Shown here: positions 37,871 to 44,410 of the stretch, in pieces
Layout: every line of letters starts with the position of its first letter
Numbering within the stretch: position 1 is the stretch's first letter
Source: Bacteroidaceae bacterium
Lineage (GTDB): Bacteria > Bacteroidota > Bacteroidia > Bacteroidales > Bacteroidaceae
DNA length: 44,410 nucleotides
Reading direction: 5' to 3'
NCBI GenBank assembly: GCA_024398615.1
Contig: JAKSIU010000022.1
Coordinates: forward strand, 1-44,410
The notes under the pieces: generated by a model
Databases searched by the model: none
What the model was told of the DNA's origin: nothing
Seen by the model: only the letters and a program-made list of their open reading frames with translations
Position numbers and translations under genes: made by a program

Positions 37871-38496
37871 ATAAAAATTCCATTTTTGACCAGATTGCCA
37901 CTGCATATGGCAAGAATGATGGTGTCAGGTTCAGTACTTCCGCCCCATATTCAGAAGAATGCAAATGTCAGATACTGAATGATGATCCTGAAATCATGCG
38001 GATGTTCAGGAGAGTTGTCGAGACCAGGCCCAGTTGGGCTGTCAAGGCCATGCTGGCAAAGATGCTGGAGGCCGATGAGGTCATCAGCCGTCTGGTCATT
38101 ACCCCTCAGTGCAAACTGCTGCTGCCTGACTACAACGACATGGAAAATAGGCTGACACCAAAGGAAAAGGCCATCTACATTCTCTACCTGAAACATCCTG
38201 AAGGAATCAGTTTCAAGAACCTGCCGGACTACAGGGACGAACTGGGCAGATATTACAGGCACGTTACCGGAAGGGATGACCCCAAGGCCATAGAAGAAAC
38301 CATTGACAAGATGGTGCTGAGCATCAGCGGTGATGCCGATGTCCAGCGTGCCCGCATCAAGTATGCCATCAACAGAGCTTTCACCAGCCAGTTCTGCGAC
38401 CAGTATGCCCGCTATTATACCATCGAGGGAAGCCGCGGTGAAGCCCTGAAAGTTGAACTTCCCCGTGAGAAGGTAGTCTGGGAGGCTGATATCTGA
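37871..38496 (+). pseudogene. C-terminal fragment of an unidentified protein
   Basis: An open frame of about 208 codons starting around KNSIFDQIATAYGKNDGVRF and ending REKVVWEADI. It has real-protein composition (LTPKEKAIYILYLKHPEGISFKNLPDYR, IEETIDKMVLSISGD) and mostly helical character. There is no plausible start: the only ATG upstream (37789) lies in another gene's remnant. I do not recognise the family. Joined to the VWA remnant at about 37870, so the 5' end was lost in the same deletion. Confidence 0.6.
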
Positions 38497-38497
38497 A

Positions 38498-38611
38498 CTA
38501 ATCGATTCTTATAGGCTCTCCTATATCAAACAGACCTTCCCCGATGGTTTCTGATGGTCTGATAGCCCAGACTCCGTCATTCAATGTTATATAACTAACG
38601 GACTGTTGTGT
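38498..38611 (-). pseudogene. Possible C-terminal gene scrap
   Basis: The minus-strand frame ends with TAG at 38500-38498 and reads SVSYITLNDGVWAIRPSETI then GEGLFDIGEPIRID. Composition looks protein-like, but there is no start codon and no family I recognise. It lies between the Dabb lipoprotein stop and the 37871 fragment. Confidence 0.35.
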
Positions 38612-38618
38612 ATAAAAA

Positions 38619-39017
38619 TTACTGTTTTTTCTTTGCCGGCACTGAAATGTCCAGACAGGTCCGGCCCGTTATGTATGGCCTAATCTTGCCGGCTGAAGCA
38701 AGATGGTCCGGATTAGATGCAAAATCCTCAAGAGCCTTGGCGCTCTCAAAGACAAAATCGAACATGAAATCGCAGTTGGACGATTCAAGCCTGTTCATGT
38801 AAAGCACATCGAAACTGACAGCCCCCGGAACAGACTTCTCCAGCTGCTCCACGGCCAGACTGAGATCATCAAGGATTTCAGTCTTCTGTTGCACGGTCAA
38901 TTCATCGGTCATTGTCCATAGAATCACATGACGCACATATTCCGTATCCTGCACCTTGTCCGAACCGGCACAGCCCGCAAGAACTAAAACAACCAATAAC
39001 TTACACAATTTTTTCAT
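38619..39017 (-). CDS. Dabb-domain lipoprotein
   Basis: A 132-aa protein: lipobox VLAGC (MKKLCKLLVVLVLAGCAGSD), then a stress-responsive A/B barrel (Dabb) domain marked by VRHVILWTMTDELTVQQKTEILDDL, FDVLYMNRLESSNCDFMFDFVFES and ALEDFASNPDHLA. Dabb domains form dimeric barrels; some act in catabolism, most have no known role. ATG 39017 gives a standard signal; the upstream Met at 39032 would not. A minus-strand -7 element TATATTTG lies at 39046-39053. Confidence 0.88.
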   Translation of the reverse strand: MKKLCKLLVVLVLAGCAGSDKVQDTEYVRHVILWTMTDELTVQQKTEILDDLSLAVEQLEKSVPGAVSFDVLYMNRLESSNCDFMFDFVFESAKALEDFASNPDHLASAGKIRPYITGRTCLDISVPAKKKQ

Positions 39018-39045
39018 TTCCGAATCATACACACGTTATTGACAG

Positions 39046-39053
39046 CAAATATA
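39046..39053 (-). promoter_or_regulatory. -7 element of Dabb lipoprotein gene
   Basis: TATATTTG on the minus strand matches TAnnTTTG; predicted leader about 25 nt. No clear -33. Confidence 0.5.
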
Positions 39054-39094
39054 CTTTATTTTGTTTCATTCATATCATCTGTCAGACGGAATGA

Positions 39095-40708
39095 CTACTC
39101 TGCAACGGGGCGCACGGACATAAGATAGGGCAAATTCTCTGTCCTTATGAAGATATAGACTTCATTGAAGTCTAAGCGACTACCATCAGAAGCCCAATAG
39201 TAACCTTCATCGCCCTGGTAGTCAACAAGACCTGTTTCTCTATTGTATGTACCGGCGGCAGGAAGGAATATATGAGGGACAGCCATTGAATATTCGGCCG
39301 AAGGGGTCTCAATGGCATCCCATTTGCCTTTGTCTGTTTCTGCCTGCGCCTCATAAACTATGAAGCCTTGCCGTCCATTGTAAGGGCTGGCAAAATATTT
39401 ATAGGAACTTGTCCATTGCATAAAACAACTGTTAATAAGAGCTGACCATTGTGCTTTACTTGGGAGAGTCCATTTGTAAGAACCATCGCTGCCCCATCTT
39501 TGTGCAGCATCTATGGCATTATTCAGGTTATAGAAGTAGCATTTCCAATCATTACCCGGCAAATAGACTGGAATAGTAACATCCTTAACACCACTCCATT
39601 CTTCAACATTCTCAGTAGCCCATTTGTAACCTGCGAGCTCCACATAAGCGTGACCGTTGATGCCATTGGCCCATTTTGCGTAAAGGGTCATGTCTGCTGT
39701 CACAACCTTGGTAATATCATATGGTGTTGTACACTCGGCATCCTGGCACCAGCACATGAATACCGAATTGGCTGCCGTTGGAACCGGGGCATCAAAAGTG
39801 TTGCCCCATATAACATTCATGTCTGTCGGTGCCGTGCCTTCGCGTCCGCTCATGTCGAACCTGACGGTACACTCCTGCATTTGGAAACTGCCCGCCAGAG
39901 TGATTCTGCCCACGGTGTTGCGCGCGATAGCTGGGAAGGAAGTGGAGGTCATCACGCATTCCTTGTGGTGAACATCGTCACGGAAAGTGATTGTCATCAC
40001 CTCGCTCTGGTCATTTTGCGAATACTTTCCAGCAGGTATGGCAATATTAAAGTATTTGGCGGAATTGCCCATTGCAACTCCACTTCCAAGGTCAAGTGTG
40101 ATGCCGATGTTCTCCGCATCTTCATCAATAATCGCCTGACCACTTTCATCTACCGTGAATTTTCCGCTGAGCGGATTCCTGTTATCCTTCAGCGTGATGG
40201 ACGTTACGGTGATGTCCGATGTGATGGAGTTGAAAACGATCTGCAACATACCGCCAAGACTGGAGAAGCCGACAATCTCATCAACAGCATTGCCTATTGA
40301 CTGCCTGGCATACATCGGAGCCACCTGGTCGTTGGTCTGCACTGCCGGCCACACATAATCACCGCTTTCCGTATGCAAACTTGCAGGATATAATGCTTCA
40401 ATGTTGCCGCTGATGCCATGAGAGTTATCCTCGGAGAACTTTCCCTTGTTGGTTCCACCACCTGAAACCAATGTGAACGTGTCATATACAGAGCCGTCAG
40501 TCACCCAAATCTTGTCGTTCTCATCCCAGAGGACGTCATAACTGTACTGGTTGTGAGCCCTTGTTCCGCCTCCGACAGCCTCGGCCACACAGTTTATCAC
40601 AGTTCTGCCATTGCTCTTGACGGAAAGGATGTTCTCATCATTATTGCATGATGCCGTGAACACCATAGCCACTGTCAGGCACATTACAGTAATTGCTGTT
40701 CTTCTCAT
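39095..40708 (-). CDS. Fimbrillin-like surface lipoprotein with InlB-type repeat
   Basis: A 537-aa lipoprotein (lipobox FTASC near residue 19). Residues about 30-270 resemble the fimbrillin/Mfa family beta-sandwiches (GGTRAHNQYSYDVLWDENDKIWV, ALYPASL). About 275-345 is one InlB B-repeat (VRFDMSGREGTAPTDMNVIWG...YDITKVVTADMTLYAKW). The C-terminus (350-537) is a FISUMP/DUF1566-like domain (YVELAGYKWATENV, RWGSDGSYKWTLPSKAQWSALI, GYYWASD, VRPV). Likely displayed on the cell surface. ATG 40708 is used; the frame upstream overlaps the composite ORF. Confidence 0.85.
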   Translation of the reverse strand: MRRTAITVMCLTVAMVFTASCNNDENILSVKSNGRTVINCVAEAVGGGTRAHNQYSYDVLWDENDKIWVTDGSVYDTFTLVSGGGTNKGKFSEDNSHGISGNIEALYPASLHTESGDYVWPAVQTNDQVAPMYARQSIGNAVDEIVGFSSLGGMLQIVFNSITSDITVTSITLKDNRNPLSGKFTVDESGQAIIDEDAENIGITLDLGSGVAMGNSAKYFNIAIPAGKYSQNDQSEVMTITFRDDVHHKECVMTSTSFPAIARNTVGRITLAGSFQMQECTVRFDMSGREGTAPTDMNVIWGNTFDAPVPTAANSVFMCWCQDAECTTPYDITKVVTADMTLYAKWANGINGHAYVELAGYKWATENVEEWSGVKDVTIPVYLPGNDWKCYFYNLNNAIDAAQRWGSDGSYKWTLPSKAQWSALINSCFMQWTSSYKYFASPYNGRQGFIVYEAQAETDKGKWDAIETPSAEYSMAVPHIFLPAAGTYNRETGLVDYQGDEGYYWASDGSRLDFNEVYIFIRTENLPYLMSVRPVAE

Positions 40709-40730
40709 ACCATTGTATATTATCTGAATA

Positions 40731-41063
40731 TTATTTCTCATCGAAACCGCCATTCCCGTAATCGTACTCACGCATAGGAGCGTTACCAAGGCTCTGGCAA
40801 AGCATGCCCTGAACTCCAACCTCGACCACTTTGGCACGAGGTGCCCTGTAATCCTTTCCTGAATCTTTGACTTGGTCACGGACGGTATGTGAGTTGCCGG
40901 ACTCGTGTTTCCGCTTCAAATCGGCCTTCAGCGCATTGGTCGAATCCAGCCGGTCAATCAGGCTGTTCACCAGATACGCCTCCTCCTGGCTGACGGTGTA
41001 GTTCAGGTTGCCTGACATCATCTTCATCAGGCGAAGCATGCGCTCAATTTTCGGTTGGTCCAT
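40731..41063 (-). CDS. Composite small ORF: WYL-regulator remnants plus Bacteroidetes tail peptide
   Basis: A 110-aa frame that looks assembled from pieces. Residues 1-19 (MDQPKIERMLRLMKMMSGN) match the start of WYL-type regulators; residues about 24-46 (SQEEAYLVNSLIDRLDSTN) match their middle, so the rest of the HTH is deleted in frame. From about 62 (YRAPRAKVVEVGVQGMLCQS) the sequence resembles the short tail peptides that accompany fimbrillin-type genes. The stop is 22 nt upstream of the fimbrillin start. Whether it is translated is unknown. Confidence 0.55.
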   Translation of the reverse strand: MDQPKIERMLRLMKMMSGNLNYTVSQEEAYLVNSLIDRLDSTNALKADLKRKHESGNSHTVRDQVKDSGKDYRAPRAKVVEVGVQGMLCQSLGNAPMREYDYGNGGFDEK

Positions 41064-41195
41064 ATATTTTTGTTCCAATATTAAGAAGTTGGATATGATT
41101 CAGTGTATAAATCAACGACTTCAATGTCTGTTCGCGAAAGGCTGGCTTACATTTTCATCTAAGTAGGTCGTAAATTGTGAAATCTATGTTGTCAA

Positions 41196-44100
41196 TTATT
41201 TTTTACCGTATTCAAATCCAGGTTCGGCGGCCATTGCTGTCGTTCCGTAATCCAGCATTGAGTATGTGGTCAGTTCACTATACTCATCGGGTTCAACGTC
41301 TGCCCACTGTTCGCACTGTCTGATGACTGTTTCCAGGGCGTTCTGTTCCTCTTCTGGCGGGTATTTGTGTTTTTTCAAAAGGCGCTTTACAATACTTCGC
41401 ATGCCGGCTCGTGCCGATTCTTTCTTCTGCCAGTCTATGGTGCGGTTCTTGCGCAAGGCATCGGTCAGTTCCTTGGTGATTGCCACCAGCTGTTCGTTGG
41501 AATAGAAGTCCTTGACTGCCTGCGGTTTGGTCAGAGCATCGTAGAAAGCCTTCTCTTCCTTGTTCAGGCCCAGTTCATCGGCCTTGTTCTCGTTCAGTGC
41601 AATATCATTGGCAAGGTCCAGCAGTTCCTTGATAACCTCTTCATTGGTCAGCAGTCCTTTCAGGTAGTTTGACAATGACATGTTCAGCAAATCCGAGAAC
41701 TTCTGAGCTTGGACAATGTTTGTCCTCTCATACAGATGAACCCTTTCCTTAAGCAGTTTTTTCAGCAGTTCTATGGCAATGTTCTTTTCTTTCATTCTGG
41801 AAATCTCATCCAGGAATGCAGGATCAAACAATGAGAACTCAGTCTTGACATCCGAGAACAGATTGATGACGCCTTCGCTCTTCACACTCTGTTTCAACAG
41901 TTCGCCAATGCGCTCGTTAATGTCCTTCTTGCTGATGGTGCCCTTTGCCTTGATTCTGCCTATCAGTGTCCTGACAGCATCGAAGAAACCGGATTCGTAT
42001 CTCTGGTTTTCGTCAAGAAGACTACGGCATAGACTTCTGGCATTCTTCAGCAACAGTGCCTGCTTGAGGAATTCCGGCAAGTCATTCTCATGTTGAGGTG
42101 CCAGCAGGAAGTTCACCCCACCCTTTATTATCATGCCGCGGTCAGCATCTGTTCCAGTGCGGAAGTTTGAATAGTCATAGCCATGGAAGAAATCACGGCA
42201 AATCTCAATCTTCTCATTGAACTTGACCAAAGCAGTATCCTTAATATCCTGATTGCCGTAATTCTCACGGTCGTTCTTGGTATAGTCGCGCATAGCCTCC
42301 TTCAGGGCTTTGGCAATACCTATATAGTCAACAACCAGGCCACCCGCCTTTCCGGCAAACACACGGTTCACACGTGCGATAGCCTGCATCAGGTTATGAC
42401 CGGACATCGGCTTATATACATACATCGTTGCCAGTGACGGAACGTCAAAGCCTGTAAGCCACATATCAACGACAATGGCAATCTTCAGCGGGTCATTATT
42501 GTCCTTGAACCTTTTGGCCAGTTCCTTCTTGTACTGCTTGTTGCCAATAATGTCATGCCATTCTTCCGGATCGTTATTGGAACCGGTCATAACGCACTTG
42601 ACCTTCTCTGTCCAATCCGGGTGAATATCCAGAATCTTATGGTAAATACTTATTGCAATAGGCCTGGAATATGCAACAATCATTGCCTTTCCGGTAAGCT
42701 CGTACTGACGGTTGTCCTCATAATGATTCAGAATGTCACGAACCAGAGAATCAATGGTCTCGGGCGCCCCAAGAATCTCTTCAAGGTGTGACATCTCATG
42801 CTTGCTTTCATCAATCTGAAGCTCTGTGGCACCATTTGCAGCCAGCTGGTCATATTCGTCATCCAGTTGCTTCAGGGTAGCCTCGTCAAGTTTCAGATTA
42901 ACCACACGCGATTCATAATAGACAGGAACCGTTGCCTTGTCACGAACGGCCTGAGTCATATCATATATGTCTATGTAGTTACCGAAGACCTCTTGTGTAT
43001 CCTTGTCCTTGGTCGATAAGGGAGTTCCCGTAAAGCCGATGAACGATGCGTTCGGCAGGCTGTTGTGTATGATTCTGGCCATACCTATGCTTACTTTTCC
43101 GTTTTCGTCAATACGTTCCTCAAAACCGTATTGTCCGCGGTGAGCCTCATCGGTCATCACCACAATGTTCTTGCGTTCAGAAAGAGGTTCTGCCGATTCC
43201 TCAAACTTCTGCATGGTAGTGAATATGATTCCGTTGGCTTCGCGTCCCTTCAGAAGTTCCTTCAAGTTTTCTCGGCTGCTTGCCTGCTCAGGTTTCTGAC
43301 GCAGGAAGTGTGCGCACTTTGAGAACTGACCGTACAACTGCTCGTCCAGATCATTACGGTCAGTTATGACTACAATTGTAGGTTGGGAAAGAACACTTTG
43401 AATAAGGTGTGCATAGAACACCATGGACAGAGACTTGCCACTACCCTGTGTGTGCCAGAAAACTCCAATCTTACCGTCACTGTTAGTAGCCCTGACGGTA
43501 CGGTCAACAGCCTTGCGCACGGCAAAGTACTGGTGGTAGCCCGCCAGAATCTTTGCATCGCCCGATTCCTCACAGCTGAAACAGGTAAAGTTCTTCAGAA
43601 TATCCATGAACCTGTCACGCTTGAACATTCCCACAAAGAAAGTGTCATAGTCAATGGCATCGGTGCTTTCATACGTTCCGTCCTTGGTTTTCCATTCCAT
43701 GAAGCGGTCCTCATTGCTGGTAATGGTTCCGGCCTTTGAGCACTCCATATCACTCATCACGCAGAAAGCATTGTATATGAACATTGAAGGAATCTCCTTC
43801 ATATAGTTCTTAATCTGGCGATAAGCCGCCGATGCATCTGTCTCCTCGCGCGATGGTGACTTCAGCTCAACAAGAACCAGAGGCAGTCCGTTGACAAAGA
43901 CAATAATATCGGCTCGCTTCTCTGAATACTCCTGGAAAGTCCACTGATTGACAGCCTGGAACGAGTTGCGGTTGACATTGGCATAATCCACCAGATAGAT
44001 AATGTCATGCAGCAATTCGCCTTTATGTTCAAAAGTCACTTCAACACCATTCTGCAGATAGTCCATAAACTTCTGGTTCTTCTGCACCAGCGTGCCGGAG

Positions 44101-44303
44101 TCAATGCATGTGACCTTACGTATGGCCTCATCAATGGCAGCATCACTTTTGGTTGGGTTCACCATAGCAAGACTGTGTCTGAGCTGCGGTTCATTAAACG
44201 GAACACGATAGTCCCTGAGTATTTCAGGGCCATACAGAGTCTCATAACCCAAATTGTCAAAGAGACTCATCAACGCGTTTTCGTAACTTTCTTCAGAGAA
44301 CAT
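41196..44303 (-). CDS. hsdR: Type I restriction enzyme, R subunit
   Basis: A 1035-aa HsdR. The N-terminal nuclease has the PD-(D/E)XK core RADIIVFVNGLPLVLVELKS; two RecA-like helicase domains follow with P-loop HTQGSGKS, motif II TDEAHRGQYG and FIGFTGTPL, then ARVNRVFAGKAGGLVVDYIG. The C-terminal helical part ends MLDYGTTAMAAEPGFEYGKK. It cuts unmodified DNA after translocation and needs HsdM and HsdS. Full length for the family, no frameshift. It starts 44 nt after the hsdS stop on the same strand, so it is the last gene of the operon. Confidence 0.95.
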   Translation of the reverse strand: MFSEESYENALMSLFDNLGYETLYGPEILRDYRVPFNEPQLRHSLAMVNPTKSDAAIDEAIRKVTCIDSGTLVQKNQKFMDYLQNGVEVTFEHKGELLHDIIYLVDYANVNRNSFQAVNQWTFQEYSEKRADIIVFVNGLPLVLVELKSPSREETDASAAYRQIKNYMKEIPSMFIYNAFCVMSDMECSKAGTITSNEDRFMEWKTKDGTYESTDAIDYDTFFVGMFKRDRFMDILKNFTCFSCEESGDAKILAGYHQYFAVRKAVDRTVRATNSDGKIGVFWHTQGSGKSLSMVFYAHLIQSVLSQPTIVVITDRNDLDEQLYGQFSKCAHFLRQKPEQASSRENLKELLKGREANGIIFTTMQKFEESAEPLSERKNIVVMTDEAHRGQYGFEERIDENGKVSIGMARIIHNSLPNASFIGFTGTPLSTKDKDTQEVFGNYIDIYDMTQAVRDKATVPVYYESRVVNLKLDEATLKQLDDEYDQLAANGATELQIDESKHEMSHLEEILGAPETIDSLVRDILNHYEDNRQYELTGKAMIVAYSRPIAISIYHKILDIHPDWTEKVKCVMTGSNNDPEEWHDIIGNKQYKKELAKRFKDNNDPLKIAIVVDMWLTGFDVPSLATMYVYKPMSGHNLMQAIARVNRVFAGKAGGLVVDYIGIAKALKEAMRDYTKNDRENYGNQDIKDTALVKFNEKIEICRDFFHGYDYSNFRTGTDADRGMIIKGGVNFLLAPQHENDLPEFLKQALLLKNARSLCRSLLDENQRYESGFFDAVRTLIGRIKAKGTISKKDINERIGELLKQSVKSEGVINLFSDVKTEFSLFDPAFLDEISRMKEKNIAIELLKKLLKERVHLYERTNIVQAQKFSDLLNMSLSNYLKGLLTNEEVIKELLDLANDIALNENKADELGLNKEEKAFYDALTKPQAVKDFYSNEQLVAITKELTDALRKNRTIDWQKKESARAGMRSIVKRLLKKHKYPPEEEQNALETVIRQCEQWADVEPDEYSELTTYSMLDYGTTAMAAEPGFEYGKK

Positions 44304-44347
44304 ATATTATGCTGTTAGTCAAATTATTACTTAAGTTAGGAATGTAG

Positions 44348-44410
44348 CTATGCGGCTAAATTATGATTTATGCGTTTGTTGAGCTCTATCTTATCATCAA
44401 AAGATGATAG
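44348..44410 (-). CDS. hsdS: Type I restriction specificity subunit, 3' end only
   Basis: Minus-strand codons give LSSFDDKIELNKRINHNLAA and a TAG at 44350-44348. DDKIELNKRINHNL is the conserved helical spacer motif of HsdS. The gene continues past the window edge. A stop directly after the motif fits the end of the second conserved region, or a half-length HsdS of the kind found in invertible specificity loci; this cannot be decided here. Confidence 0.75.
   Translation of the reverse strand, partial: LSSFDDKIELNKRINHNLAA

Noticed and set aside
41063-41195. Short minus-strand peptides between hsdR and the composite ORF (ending QPFANRH and DLYTESYPTS)
   Set aside because: They could be gene-end scraps, but they are too short and unrecognised to list.

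Overview
The window looks like a chromosomal segment of a Bacteroidales bacterium (Bacteroidaceae or Prevotellaceae-like; the genus cannot be fixed from sequence alone). Reasons: a complete Bat (Bacteroides aerotolerance) operon, the L28-L33-DUF4295 ribosomal cluster typical of Bacteroidetes, lipoproteins with short Bacteroidetes-type lipoboxes, a fimbrillin/InlB-repeat surface protein, and many promoters matching the Bacteroidetes consensus (TTTG, about 19-21 nt, TAnnTTTG) with no strong Shine-Dalgarno sequences.

Layout. 1-54: 5' part of tRNA-Ser(CGA), minus strand, with its promoter. 107-1832: ACT-domain protein and phenylacetate-CoA ligase (minus), divergent from tsaD. 3082-7658: rpmB-rpmG-DUF4295, a terminator, then ftsY-rimO-HU-HU/LysM, the last encoding a membrane-anchored HU-type protein with an outward LysM domain and a 24-bp tandem repeat. 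7793-16990: moxR-DUF58-membrane protein-batA-batB-batC-batD-batE-PAP2. 17022-29389: small HTH-like protein, then (minus) TPR protein and gyrA, then (plus) clpC-like, htpG, a patatin/outer-membrane barrel protein and a cation efflux protein. 29418-33231: a minus-strand pair for plant-polysaccharide breakdown (GH3 glycosidase lipoprotein, then CE1-like esterase).

From about 33.3 kb to 41.1 kb the character changes to a decayed accessory region: a DnaB-like RecA-fold protein with an altered P-loop, a WG-repeat fragment abutting a peptidase M23 fragment, a lipoprotein, a Panacea-type antitoxin with a frameshifted MqsR-like toxin, a PD-(D/E)XK transposase tail joined to a short echo of the DnaB-like gene, a frameshifted von Willebrand A fragment joined to an unrelated C-terminal fragment, a Dabb-domain lipoprotein, a fimbrillin-like surface lipoprotein and a composite small ORF made of regulator remnants. 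The window ends in a type I restriction locus (hsdR complete, 3' end of hsdS).

How the genes work together. The first 29 kb are housekeeping and envelope functions: translation and tRNA modification, protein targeting, protein quality control, DNA supercoiling, and the Bat AAA+/VWA membrane complex. The most unusual items are the HU-transmembrane-LysM fusion, the toxin frameshift located exactly in an (AT)5 run with an intact antitoxin, the Arg-for-Lys Walker A protein with a short repeat of its own gene 3.6 kb away, and two promoters placed so close to the start codon that leaderless mRNAs are implied. I did not find a clearly new multi-gene defence system; the 33-41 kb stretch reads mainly as repeated insertion and deletion scars.
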